Below, one piece after another: positions 35,049-43,966 of a stretch of DNA of 64,000 nt. Origin of the DNA: Streptomyces panaciradicis. GTDB taxonomy: Bacteria > Actinomycetota > Actinomycetes > Streptomycetales > Streptomycetaceae. Where the stretch lies: positions 1-64,000 of the forward strand of contig NZ_JAMGBF010000061.1 of NCBI RefSeq assembly GCF_023516615.1. Reading direction: 5' to 3'. The first letter of the stretch is position 1. The number at the start of each line of letters is the position of its first letter. The notes beneath the pieces were generated by a model. The model had not been told where the DNA came from. It searched no databases and saw nothing but the letters and a program-made list of their open reading frames with translations. The position numbers and the translations under genes are program-made.

Positions 35049-37106
35049 CTAGACCGTGATGAGCCCCGGGTCGCTCACCCCGGGCCGCCCGTTCTCCACG
35101 TGCCCGGCGAACCGCCGCAGGAACGCCGGGTCGGACTCGGAGGTGACGGTGAGGTCGTACCAGCGGCGGCTCGCCGCCAGATCGACGGTGTGCTTGACCG
35201 TGGCACCGGGCCGGACGGTCAGGTACGTCGTCCGGCAGCCGTAGCCGCCGCTCAGCTTCAGCCGGACCGTGCCGGGGCCCTTGTTGGTGAGGGTCAGCTC
35301 GATGTCGTCGCCCTTGTGGCGGGCGGTGACCTCGGGGCCGGCGGTCTTGTTCACGCCCTTGAAGGAGCGCAGGAAGCCGTTGGGGCCGTGCACGGTCAGG
35401 TCGTACGAGCCGTTCGAGTACGCCGAGTTCCAGGTGTCCGCGACCGTCTTGCCGGCCTCGGTGGTGTAACTCCACGGCCCGTCGGTGCGGTTGGCGGAGG
35501 TCACCAGGAAGGCCGCGCCCGCCTTCGCCCCGGAGGCGAAGGTCAGGGTGAACTTCCCGGCGGCCGTGTCCGCCGAACCGTCCACGGAGGGCGCGTACTT
35601 GAGCGGGCGGGCGGGACGCGAGCCGCGTTCCTGCTTGGGCAGCGATCCGCTCGCCGGCGGGGTCGGCACGTAGTCGGGGTGACGGTTGTGGTCCGGCGGC
35701 AGGTAGCCGTCCGTGCCCGGCAGGGCGACCGGCCGGACGTCGTGGTGGGAGAAGTCGAACGCCGAGGTCAGGTCGCCGCAGATGGCGCGCCGCCAGGGCG
35801 AGATGTTCGGCTCGTGCACACCGAAGCGGCGCTCCATGAACCGGATGATGGAGGTGTGGTCCATGGTCTCGGAGCAGACGTAACCGCCCTTGCTCCAGGG
35901 GGAGACCACGAGCATCGGCACCCGCTGGCCGAGGCCGTAGGGGCCGGCCGGGTGGCCGGCGTCGCCCTTGAACAGGTCGGGGCCGACGTCGACGGTCGAC
36001 TTGCCCTGCGCGGCCGAGCCGGGGGCGAACGGCGGGATCTGGTGGTCGAAGAAGCCGTCGTTCTCGTCGTAGGTGATGAACAGGGCCGTCTTCGCCCACA
36101 CCTTCGGGTCGGAGGTCAGCGCGTCCAGCACCTGGGCGACGTACCAGGCGCCGTAGTTGGCGGGCCAGTTGGGGTGCTCGGTGAAGGCCTCCGGGGCCAC
36201 GATCCAGGAGATCTGCGGCAGCTTGCCGCCCTTGACGTCCGCCTTCAACCGGTCGAAGAAGCCCTCGCCCTTGGTCGCGTCGGTGCCGGTGCGGGCCTTG
36301 TCGTACAGGGGGTCGCCGGGCTGGGCGTTCTGGTACTGCTTGAAGTACAGCAGCGAGTTGTCGCCGTAGTTGCCGCGGTAGGCGTCCTGGATCCAGCCCC
36401 AGCCGCCGGCCGCGTCGAGGCCGTCGCCGACGTCCTGGTAGATCTTCCAGGACACGCCGGCCTTCTCCAGGCGCTCGGGGTAGGTCGTCCAGCTGTAGCC
36501 CGCCTCGTCGTTGCCGAGGACCGGGCCGCCGCCCTGGCCGTCGTTGCCCGTGTACCCGGTCCACATGTAGTAGCGGTTGGGGTCGGTCGAGCCGATGAAC
36601 GAGCAGTGGTAGGCGTCGCAGACGGTGAAGGAGTCGGCGAGCGCGTAGTGGAACGGGATGTCCTCGCGGGTCAGGTAGGCCATCGTCGTGGAGCCCTTGG
36701 AGGGGACCCACTTGTCGTACTTGCCGCCGTCGAAGGCGGCATGCCCGTCGTTCCAGCCGTGCGGCAGGTCCTGGAGGAAGGCCAGGCCCAGGTCGTCGGC
36801 GTCCGGGTGGAAGGGCAGGATGTCCTTGCCGCCGGCGTCGGCCTGGTACCAGACCGGCTTGCCGTCCTGCCGGGTCACGGCCGGGCGCGGGTCGCCGAAG
36901 CCGCGAACGCCTCTGAGGGTGCCGAAGTAGTGGTCGAAAGAACGGTTCTCCTGCATCAGGACGACGATGTGCTCGACATCCTCGATCGACCCCGTGCGGT
37001 GGTTCGCGGGCAGCGCGGCGGCGCGCTGGATGCTGCTGGACAGGGCGGTGAAGGCGCTCGTGGCGCCAGCGAGTTGGAGGAATCGGCGCCGATTGACTTC
37101 GGGCAT
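35049..37106 (-). CDS. Phosphocholine-specific phospholipase C, Tat-exported
   Basis: 685 residues. A twin-arginine signal (NRRRFLQLAG) heads the protein. The alkaline-phosphatase-fold phosphoesterase family core follows: HIVVLMQENRSFDHYFGTLRG near residue 45, then HNEH-like and DENDGFFDH motifs. Two C-terminal DUF756 beta domains complete the non-haemolytic PLC architecture. It would release phosphocholine from lecithin outside the cell. ATG at 37106 follows GAGAGG. The convergent and divergent neighbours also handle lipids or aromatics. Confidence 0.92.
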   Translation of the reverse strand: MPEVNRRRFLQLAGATSAFTALSSSIQRAAALPANHRTGSIEDVEHIVVLMQENRSFDHYFGTLRGVRGFGDPRPAVTRQDGKPVWYQADAGGKDILPFHPDADDLGLAFLQDLPHGWNDGHAAFDGGKYDKWVPSKGSTTMAYLTREDIPFHYALADSFTVCDAYHCSFIGSTDPNRYYMWTGYTGNDGQGGGPVLGNDEAGYSWTTYPERLEKAGVSWKIYQDVGDGLDAAGGWGWIQDAYRGNYGDNSLLYFKQYQNAQPGDPLYDKARTGTDATKGEGFFDRLKADVKGGKLPQISWIVAPEAFTEHPNWPANYGAWYVAQVLDALTSDPKVWAKTALFITYDENDGFFDHQIPPFAPGSAAQGKSTVDVGPDLFKGDAGHPAGPYGLGQRVPMLVVSPWSKGGYVCSETMDHTSIIRFMERRFGVHEPNISPWRRAICGDLTSAFDFSHHDVRPVALPGTDGYLPPDHNRHPDYVPTPPASGSLPKQERGSRPARPLKYAPSVDGSADTAAGKFTLTFASGAKAGAAFLVTSANRTDGPWSYTTEAGKTVADTWNSAYSNGSYDLTVHGPNGFLRSFKGVNKTAGPEVTARHKGDDIELTLTNKGPGTVRLKLSGGYGCRTTYLTVRPGATVKHTVDLAASRRWYDLTVTSESDPAFLRRFAGHVENGRPGVSDPGLITV

Positions 37107-37249
37107 GGGTGAGTGCCTCTCATCCTGGGTGCGGATGGCCGGAACATGACGGATTGCGCGCGGTGCGAGTGTTCCAAGAGCGACGAACGTCAGGGAAGGG
37201 TGCGGTGGCGTCCGTGTGAAAGTCACCGGTACGCACGGTGGGCCGGCCA

Positions 37250-37268
37250 GCTTCCGTCAGACGGAAGC
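37250..37268. promoter_or_regulatory. Palindrome between phospholipase C and vanA
   Basis: GCTTCCGT-CAG-ACGGAAGC is a perfect 8-bp palindrome with a 3-bp centre, 90 bp upstream of vanA and 144 bp upstream of the phospholipase gene. It fits an operator for either; no regulator gene is adjacent. Confidence 0.7.
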
Positions 37269-37319
37269 GCCCTTGCCCGCCTGTGCCACCCGTCACGAAT
37301 CTGAGTCCAACCACGGCAC

Positions 37320-37339
37320 GCGGGGCGAGGACGCCCCGC
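37320..37339 (+). promoter_or_regulatory. Hairpin in the vanA leader
   Basis: GCGGGGCG (37320-37327) and CGCCCCGC (37332-37339) form a perfect 8-bp stem with an AGGA loop, ending 19 bp before the vanA ATG. It could modulate ribosome access or stabilise the mRNA. Confidence 0.55.
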
Positions 37340-37358
37340 TCTCAGGGACGGGAACGCC

Positions 37359-38432
37359 ATGCCTCACATCACCGCCTTCGCCAGGAACCAGTGGTACGTC
37401 GCCGCCTACAGCCACGAGGTGGGGCGCGAGGAGTTGCTCGGGCGGACGATCCTCGGTGAGCCCCTCGTGTTCTACCGGACCGAGGAGGAGGGCACGCCGG
37501 TCGCGCTGGCCGACCGCTGTGTGCACCGCCGCTTCCCGCTGCACGAGAAGCCGAGCCGGCTCGACGGCGACCGGCTCGTGTGCGGCTACCACGGCTTCAC
37601 CTACGACACGACGGGCACCTGCGTGTACGTCCCCGGCCAGAAGCGCGTACCACGCACCGCCCGGGTCGCCTCCTACCCCGTGGTCGAGCAGGACTCCCTG
37701 GTGTGGGTGTGGATCGGCGACCCCGCGCTGGCCGACCCGCAGACCATCCCGCGGGCGCGGCACCTGGACTCCCCCGGCTGGGTCACCGTCCGCGGCATGG
37801 AGCCCATCGACGCGGACTACGGACTACTGGTCGACAACCTCCTCGACCTGTCCCACGAGACGTATCTGCACGGCGGTTACATCGGGACGCCCGAGGTCGC
37901 CGAGACGCCGATCACCACGGAGGTCGACGAGGGCGCGGGCATCGTGCGGGTGAGCCGGCACATGGACGACGCCGCGTGCCCGCCGTTCTACGCCCGCTCC
38001 ACCGGCATCGAGGGCCGGATCACGCGCTGGCAGGACATCGAGTACCACGCGCCCTGCCTGTACCTGCTGCACAGCCGGATCGCCCCGGTGGGAGTGGTGC
38101 CGGAGGCGGACGGCAGCGACCCGAACGCCTTCCACACCGAGATCACGTACGCGATCACCCCGTCCTGCGACGGGCACGTCTACGACTTCTGGATGGTCTC
38201 CCGCGACTGGGCGACCGAGGACGCGGAGGTCACCGAGTTCCTGCGGGGCAACAACCACACCGTGGTGATGCAGGACGTGGACGCGCTCAACCTGCTGCAG
38301 CGGACGCTGGGTTCGGAGCGGACGGGGTACCAGGAGCTGAGCATCAACATCGACACCGGCGGCCTGGCCGCCCGCCGCATCCTCGCCCGGCTGGTCGAGG
38401 AGGGCGACAAGCCCGTGGAGAAGGTTCTGTGA
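37359..38432 (+). CDS. vanA: Vanillate O-demethylase oxygenase subunit
   Basis: 357 residues, Rieske non-haem oxygenase. The Rieske 2Fe-2S ligands are Cys54/His56 (CVH) and Cys75/His78 (CGYH). The mononuclear iron site lies in the NLLDLSHETYLHGG segment. It demethylates vanillate to protocatechuate, feeding the pca operon found 11 kb away in this window. The GTGA overlap with the next gene shows it is the first gene of a three-gene operon. Confidence 0.92.
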   Translation: MPHITAFARNQWYVAAYSHEVGREELLGRTILGEPLVFYRTEEEGTPVALADRCVHRRFPLHEKPSRLDGDRLVCGYHGFTYDTTGTCVYVPGQKRVPRTARVASYPVVEQDSLVWVWIGDPALADPQTIPRARHLDSPGWVTVRGMEPIDADYGLLVDNLLDLSHETYLHGGYIGTPEVAETPITTEVDEGAGIVRVSRHMDDAACPPFYARSTGIEGRITRWQDIEYHAPCLYLLHSRIAPVGVVPEADGSDPNAFHTEITYAITPSCDGHVYDFWMVSRDWATEDAEVTEFLRGNNHTVVMQDVDALNLLQRTLGSERTGYQELSINIDTGGLAARRILARLVEEGDKPVEKVL

Positions 38433-38605
38433 GCAACGGCCCCACCGGCGAGATCTACCGCATCGACTGGCTGCCGGGCACCGACGTCCTGCACGGCACC
38501 TGCCACTGCGGAGCCGAGCACACCGCCCAGGACCCGGTCGAGATGTGGGAGTGGATGCTCGGCCACCCCGAAGGACACCGGCCCTCGGAAGGCAGCACCT
38601 CATGA
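38429..38605 (+). CDS. Small Cys/His-rich protein between vanA and vanB
   Basis: 58 residues, joined on both sides: GTG overlaps the vanA stop by 4 bases and its own end overlaps the vanB ATG by 4 bases (ATGA). It carries HGTCHCGAEH (Cys25, His26, Cys27, His31) and a C-terminal HPEGH (46-50), a plausible metal-binding site, plus the WEWM helix. It has no recognised family. Tight coupling suggests an assembly factor or regulator for the demethylase; that is inference. Confidence 0.85.
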   Translation: MSNGPTGEIYRIDWLPGTDVLHGTCHCGAEHTAQDPVEMWEWMLGHPEGHRPSEGSTS

Positions 38606-39537
38606 CCGTGTACGAAGCCGAACTCGTCGTCGGCAGCCGGGAGTTCGCGGCCGACGGCGTGCTCGCCCTCACCCTGCGCCATCCTCTCGGCGAGGATCTG
38701 CCGGCCTGGGAGCCGGGCGCCCATGTCGACGTCGTGCTCGGGCCGGAGCTGGAGCGGCAGTACTCGCTGTGCGGGGACCCCGCGGACCGCTCGGCGTGGC
38801 GGATCGCTGTGCTGCGCGAGCCGGCCGGGCGGGGCGGATCGGCGCATGTGCACGAGCAGTTGGGGGTCGGCGACAAGGTGCGGGTGCGCGGGCCGCGCAA
38901 CCACTTCCGGCTGGAGGACGCGCCCCGGTACCGGTTCGTCGCCGGCGGCATCGGCATCACCCCGATCCTGCCGATGCTGGCCGCGGCCGAGGCGGCGGGC
39001 GCCGAGTGGACCCTGCTGTACGGCGGCCGGACGCGTCACTCCCTGGCCTTCACCGGGGAGTTGGCGCGCTACGGCGACCGGGTGACCGTCGCCCCGCAGG
39101 ACGAGACGGGTCTGCTGGACCTCGGCTCCGTCCTCGGCGACCTGCCCGCGGACACGCTCGTCTACTGCTGCGGTCCGGGCCCGCTGCTCGACGCGGTCGA
39201 GGAACGCTGCCCGGCCGGGCGGCTGCGCGTCGAGCGGTTCACTCCGAAGGCCCAGGAGGCCGGCGAGAACGGCGCGTTCGAGGTGGAGCTGGCGCAGAGC
39301 GGGCGTACGGTGACCGTCGCACCGGACGTCTCGGTGCTGGACGCCGTCCGGGCCGCGGGCGTGGAGGTGCTGTTCTCCTGCACCGAGGGCACCTGCGGCA
39401 CCTGCGAGACCGACGTGCTGGAGGGCACCCCGGACCACCGGGACTCGGTGCTCACGGACGCCGAGCGCGAGAGCGGGGAGACGATGATGATCTGCGTCTC
39501 CCGCTGCCGCGGCAGGAGGCTCGTGCTGGATCTCTGA
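38602..39537 (+). CDS. vanB: Vanillate O-demethylase reductase subunit
   Basis: 311 residues, class IA oxygenase reductase. It has an FMN/flavin-binding RQYSLCGDP segment, an NAD-binding GGIGITPILPM motif and the C-terminal plant-type ferredoxin with ligands in CTEGTCGTCETDVLEG. It passes electrons from NADH to the VanA Rieske centre. ATG at 38602 overlaps the small Cys/His gene. Confidence 0.93.
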   Translation: MTVYEAELVVGSREFAADGVLALTLRHPLGEDLPAWEPGAHVDVVLGPELERQYSLCGDPADRSAWRIAVLREPAGRGGSAHVHEQLGVGDKVRVRGPRNHFRLEDAPRYRFVAGGIGITPILPMLAAAEAAGAEWTLLYGGRTRHSLAFTGELARYGDRVTVAPQDETGLLDLGSVLGDLPADTLVYCCGPGPLLDAVEERCPAGRLRVERFTPKAQEAGENGAFEVELAQSGRTVTVAPDVSVLDAVRAAGVEVLFSCTEGTCGTCETDVLEGTPDHRDSVLTDAERESGETMMICVSRCRGRRLVLDL

Positions 39538-39586
39538 ACCGGCGGCGAAGCGCGGACCGACGGCGCCGGCCGACCGGGGATGAGCG

Positions 39587-39982
39587 TCAGGCGGTGACGA
39601 TGTCCGTCTTCAGCGGCAGCAGGGCCTCGGCGATCGTGCCGATGGTCGCCTCGTCCACCCCGGCCTCGGTGAGCGCGCCGGCCAGGTGGCCCACGACCTT
39701 GCCGAAGGCGTCGTCCGTGACGGCCAGGTGCTCGTGGGCCTTGCGCATGGAGCGGCCGGAGTAGGGGCGGGTGGCCCCGAGGGCCTGGCCGATGAAGCGC
39801 CGCTGGTGCTGCTTGAGGCGGTCCAGGTCCACCCCCGTGAAATACGGCCGGAGGTCGCGGTCGCCGAGGACCCTGTCGTAGAAGAGGTCGACGACGGCCC
39901 CGACGGCGTCTTCCCCTCCGAGCTGCTCGAAGAGGGTGAGGGACGGGGTCGGGGCCGGCGTGCCGGAGGTGGTGTCGGTCAT
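39587..39982 (-). CDS. glbN: Truncated haemoglobin (group I-like)
   Basis: 131 residues. The short 2/2 globin pattern is clear: SLFEQLGG-like opening (LTLFEQLGGEDAVGAVV), YDRVLGDRDLRPYF, the QHQRRFIGQALG helix, and the proximal histidine in RKAHEHLAV. Such proteins bind O2 or NO and detoxify NO. It is convergent with vanB. Paralogues of groups I and II differ subtly; group I is the better fit. Confidence 0.9.
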   Translation of the reverse strand: MTDTTSGTPAPTPSLTLFEQLGGEDAVGAVVDLFYDRVLGDRDLRPYFTGVDLDRLKQHQRRFIGQALGATRPYSGRSMRKAHEHLAVTDDAFGKVVGHLAGALTEAGVDEATIGTIAEALLPLKTDIVTA

Positions 39983-40125
39983 GGGGTCAGCGTCGCGACG
40001 CCGTCTTGCCGGGGCGTGAGGAAAGGGTTTCCGGGCTGTCAGAAGGCCCTCCGACGGGAACGGGACCGCGGTGAACTCTTCGCAACCGGCTCCTCACGCG
40101 CCGAGCGGACGCCCGAAACAGGGGG

Positions 40126-42288
40126 TCAGCTGGTCAGGTACGCCTCCACCTCGCTGAACTGACCAGCCGGCCAGCCGGTGTTGGCGCTCACGGACAGCCG
40201 CAGGTACCGCAGGTTCGTGCTCGCGGGCAGCGCGACGGTGGCCGTGTTGCCGCTCGCCGGGTCGAAGCGGTAGCCGGTGGAGCCGACCACGGTCGCGTAG
40301 GAGGAGCCGTCGGTGCTGCCCAGCACGGTGATGGTCTGGGTCCGCGCGCCCCACGCGGAGGACGGCGGCAGCTTCAGCACCAGACGGCGGACCGCGTAGG
40401 ACGAGCCGAGGTCGACCGTCCAGGACTGCGGGAAGGCGTTGTTCGTCGACTCCCAGTAGCTGTTGGCGTCGCCGTCGACGGCCTTGCCGGGCGTGTAGAC
40501 GTCCTGCGAGCCGGTCGCGGTGGCGGGGCGGCCCTTGGCCAGGTTGCGGCCCGGGTCCGGGTCGGGGTTGCCCTGACCGGGCTGCGGCCAGGTCGAGCAG
40601 TCCGACCAGGTGCTGCTCCAGCCGGAGTTGCCGCCGCCGTCGGTGAGGGTGAAGGTACCCGAGCTCGCCGGGTAGGGGCAGTTGTAGACGCCGGCGACGC
40701 CGACGGCGGTGGCGCTCACGTTGCGGAAGGTGGCGGCGCCCTGCGCCTCGGCCTGGACCACGACCGTGCCGGTGTTCTTCACGGTGGCGCCGTCCACGGT
40801 GACGTTGCGGACGGGGTAGCCCTGTCCCCCGCCCGAGACGAACTCGAAGGCGCTGTAGGGGCTGTCGGTGACCGTCGTGTTGGTGATGTTGACGGTGGCG
40901 TTGATCGCGCTGTCGTAGGAGTCGACGCGCAACGCGCCCATCGGGTGGTTCCAGTTGGGGTTCATCGCGCCCGCGCGGACGAGGGTGTTGCCGTCGACCG
41001 TGATCGTGCCGGCGAGCGGGGAGAACGGGTCGAGGAACTTCTGGTTGGAGATCGCGATGCCGCTGCCGAGGGCGTTGGTGTCGGAGACCAGGTTGTTCTT
41101 CACGGCGATGTCGGTGCCGCCGTAGATCGCGATGCCGTTGGCGAGGTTGGGCTGGGAGATGGTGTTGTTCTCGAAGCTGCTGTTGCTGTCCGCCCCGTTC
41201 AGCGACCACATGGCGAGCGAGTCGTCGCCCTGGTTGCGCAGGAAGTTGCCCCGCACCCGGACGCCGTGCGCGTTGCCGTTGAGGTTGAGGCCGTCGGCGG
41301 TGGTGTCGAGGATGCGGCTGTTCTCGACGACCAGGTTGTCGTTGTTGCCCATCAGCCACAGACCGACCTTCATGTGCTGGATCCACATGCCGGAGACCGA
41401 ACTGTTAGGGCCCAGAGCCCCGTTGACGAAGTTGTCGGGGTTGGAGTCGACGCGTTCGGTGACCTCGCCCATGACCGCGAAGTCCTTGATGTGGACGCCT
41501 CCGGAGGAGCTGGACTGGTCGATGAAGCGGGAGGTGTGCACGACCGAGTACCAGCTGCCGGCGCCCTGGAGGGTGACGTTCTGGACGCCGCCGAGGGAGG
41601 AGGTCAGCTTGTAGTCGCCCGGCGGGATCCACACCACTCCGCCCTGGGCGGCGGCGATGGCGTCCCGGAATGCCTGGGTGGAGTCGCCGTTGCCGCTGGG
41701 GTCGGCGCCCTTGGAGGTGACCGAGACCGACCCGGCCGGCTGGCTCGCGGCCTGGCCGACCTGCTCGAAGTCGGCGACATCGACGGTGACTTGGGTGCCG
41801 GTGGCCTGGAAGGCGACCTTGTCGCCCAGCTGGACGTCCTGCCCCAGGAGCAGCCGGGCGTCGTCGAAGAAGTGGTGTGTCTTGGCGCCGGGGATCCAGC
41901 TGGTGTCGATGTAGGAGTACTTGGAGGTCACCGGCAGGGTCCTGGCGATCTTGGTGCCGTTGACGTACACGTCGAGGGAGCCCGACTGGCCGTCCGGGAC
42001 GCTGTAGGAGAGGTTCACGGCGTTGGCCGCGCGCGGCGCGGTGAACTCGACGCGCTGCCCGGCGGAGAGGCGTACGGCCTGCCGTCCCGACGCCTCGGAG
42101 GCGAGGGTGCCCTGGGTGTGGTCGGGGCCGATCTTGGTGCCGGTGGTGGTGGCCGACTCGGCCTCGACCGAGGTGAAGGGCAGGGTGGCGCCGGCGGCCG
42201 CGTGGGCGGTGGGCGCGGTGGTGGTGAGCAGGCCGGCGGAGAGGGCGACCACCATGGCGGCTGGCATGCCCCTGACAGTTCTGCGCAT
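40126..42288 (-). CDS. Secreted GH87-type alpha-1,3-glucanase with carbohydrate-binding domains
   Basis: 720 residues. Sec signal peptide (to AHA, residue 30), CBM6-like domain (36-178), right-handed beta-helix (185-560) and a C-terminal F5/8 or CBM32 discoidin domain (590-720). In the helix, Asp332 (ADGLN) and Asp355-Asp356 (QGDDSLAM) reproduce the 23-residue spacing of the three catalytic Asp residues known for GH87 alpha-1,3-glucanase. It would cut fungal alpha-1,3-glucan or mutan outside the cell. It is the last gene of the LacI-controlled sugar locus. A related GH49 activity is the main alternative. Confidence 0.8.
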   Translation of the reverse strand: MRRTVRGMPAAMVVALSAGLLTTTAPTAHAAAGATLPFTSVEAESATTTGTKIGPDHTQGTLASEASGRQAVRLSAGQRVEFTAPRAANAVNLSYSVPDGQSGSLDVYVNGTKIARTLPVTSKYSYIDTSWIPGAKTHHFFDDARLLLGQDVQLGDKVAFQATGTQVTVDVADFEQVGQAASQPAGSVSVTSKGADPSGNGDSTQAFRDAIAAAQGGVVWIPPGDYKLTSSLGGVQNVTLQGAGSWYSVVHTSRFIDQSSSSGGVHIKDFAVMGEVTERVDSNPDNFVNGALGPNSSVSGMWIQHMKVGLWLMGNNDNLVVENSRILDTTADGLNLNGNAHGVRVRGNFLRNQGDDSLAMWSLNGADSNSSFENNTISQPNLANGIAIYGGTDIAVKNNLVSDTNALGSGIAISNQKFLDPFSPLAGTITVDGNTLVRAGAMNPNWNHPMGALRVDSYDSAINATVNITNTTVTDSPYSAFEFVSGGGQGYPVRNVTVDGATVKNTGTVVVQAEAQGAATFRNVSATAVGVAGVYNCPYPASSGTFTLTDGGGNSGWSSTWSDCSTWPQPGQGNPDPDPGRNLAKGRPATATGSQDVYTPGKAVDGDANSYWESTNNAFPQSWTVDLGSSYAVRRLVLKLPPSSAWGARTQTITVLGSTDGSSYATVVGSTGYRFDPASGNTATVALPASTNLRYLRLSVSANTGWPAGQFSEVEAYLTS

Positions 42289-42337
42289 GTGCTGATCCCT
42301 TCGGGAGGTGGGGGTGAGGGGATGGCGGGACGCGGTC

Positions 42338-43936
42338 TCAGGCGCGCAGCCAGACCGCGGTGTCCTTCGGCAGCCGTCCCTCCTCGTCCAGGGGGCCGCT
42401 GCCGAGCAGGAGTCGAGAGTGGTCGGGCAGAGGTGCGGGCGGGTCGGCGAGGTTCACCACGCACAGGGTGTCGGCACGGGCGAAGGCGAGGACGCCGTCG
42501 GGCGCGGGCAGCCAGGTGAGCGGGCCGTCGCCGAAGGCCGGGCGGAGCCGGATCGCGGCCCGGTACAGGGCGAGCATCGAGCCGGGGTCGGCGGCCTGGA
42601 GGTCGGCGGCGTACGCGGACCAGCCGGCGGGCTGCGGAAGCCACGGCTCCTGCCGCGCGCCGAAGCCCGCGTGGGGTGCGTCGGCCGTCCAGGGCAGCGG
42701 CACCCGGCAGCCGTCGCGGCCGGGGTCGGCGCCCTGGGAGCGGAAGTACATCGGGTCCTGGATGCGCTCGCGCGGGATGTCGGCCTCGGGCAGCCCGAGT
42801 TCCTCGCCCTGGTAGACGTAGACGGCACCGGGCAGGGCGAGCGAGAGCAGGGCGGCCGCGCGGGCGCGCCGGGTGCCGAGCGCGAGGTCGGTGGGGGTGC
42901 CGAACGCCTTGGCCGCGAAGTCGAAGCCGGTCTCCGCGCGGCCGTAGCGGGTGGCGGTCCGGGTGACGTCGTGGTTGCACAGCACCCAGGTGGCGGGGGC
43001 GCCGACCGGGGCGTGCTCGGCGAGCGTGGTGTCGACGGACGCGCGCAGGCGGTCCGCCTCCCAGGGGCAGGACAGGAACGAGAAGTTGAAGGCGGTGTGC
43101 AGTTCGTCGGGGCGCAGGTAGCGGGCGAAGCGCTCGGCGTCGGGCAGCCACACCTCGCCGACGAACACGCCGTCGTAGTCGTCGGCGACGGCCCGCCAGG
43201 AGCGGTAGATGTCGTGGAGTTCGTCGCGGTCGACGAACGGGTTGGGGTCGCGGCCCGCGACGAAGTCCGGCAGGTCGGGGTCCTTGGCGAGCAGTGCCGC
43301 CGAGTCGATGCGGACGCCCGCCACTCCCCGTTCGAACCAGAACCGCAGGATGTCCTCGTGCTCCTGGCGGACGGCCGGGTGGGCCCAGTTGAGGTCCGGC
43401 TGCTCGGGGGTGAACAGGTGCAGGTACCAGTCCCCGTCGGGCAGCCGGGTCCACACGGGGTCGGTGGAGCCGACGAACTGGGACGGCCAGTCGTTGGGCG
43501 GGAGATGGCCGCCCGGGCCGCGGCCGGGCCGGAAGTGGAACAGCTCGCGCTCGGCGCTGCCGGGGCCCGCGGCGAGCGCGGCCCGGAACCAGGGGTGCTG
43601 GTCGGAGACGTGGTTGGGCACGATGTCGACGATGGTGCGGATGCCGAGCTCCCGTGCCTCGGCGATCAGCTTCTCGGCCTCCGCGAGGGTGCCGAACGCC
43701 GGGTCGACGACGCGGTAGTCGGCGACGTCGTAGCCGCCGTCCTTCATCGGCGAGAGGTACCAGGGGTTGAACCACAGCGCGTCGACGCCGAGTTCGGCGA
43801 GGTACGGCAGCTTGGAGCGGACGCCGGCGAGGTCTCCGGTGCCGTCGCCGTCGCCGTCGGCGAAGCTGCGGACGTAGACCTGGTAGATGACGGCGGAGCG
43901 CCACCAGTCCTTCCGGGCAGGGGTGGGCTGTCCCAC
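42338..43936 (-). CDS. GH13 alpha-glucosidase/oligo-glucosidase
   Basis: 532 residues, no signal peptide, so cytoplasmic. GH13 catalytic residues are visible: nucleophile Asp211 (GVRIDSA), acid/base Glu261 (VGEVW) and His322-Asp323 (CNHDVTR); the calcium/active-site opening is GGYDVADYR. It most resembles the oligo-1,6-/alpha-glucosidase group. In this operon it would split imported gluco-oligosaccharides to glucose. GTG start at 43936, 31 bp after the permease gene. Confidence 0.92.
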   Translation of the reverse strand: MGQPTPARKDWWRSAVIYQVYVRSFADGDGDGTGDLAGVRSKLPYLAELGVDALWFNPWYLSPMKDGGYDVADYRVVDPAFGTLAEAEKLIAEARELGIRTIVDIVPNHVSDQHPWFRAALAAGPGSAERELFHFRPGRGPGGHLPPNDWPSQFVGSTDPVWTRLPDGDWYLHLFTPEQPDLNWAHPAVRQEHEDILRFWFERGVAGVRIDSAALLAKDPDLPDFVAGRDPNPFVDRDELHDIYRSWRAVADDYDGVFVGEVWLPDAERFARYLRPDELHTAFNFSFLSCPWEADRLRASVDTTLAEHAPVGAPATWVLCNHDVTRTATRYGRAETGFDFAAKAFGTPTDLALGTRRARAAALLSLALPGAVYVYQGEELGLPEADIPRERIQDPMYFRSQGADPGRDGCRVPLPWTADAPHAGFGARQEPWLPQPAGWSAYAADLQAADPGSMLALYRAAIRLRPAFGDGPLTWLPAPDGVLAFARADTLCVVNLADPPAPLPDHSRLLLGSGPLDEEGRLPKDTAVWLRA

Positions 43937-43966
43937 GGTGCGTGCCTTTCTGTCGGAGGGAGGGCG

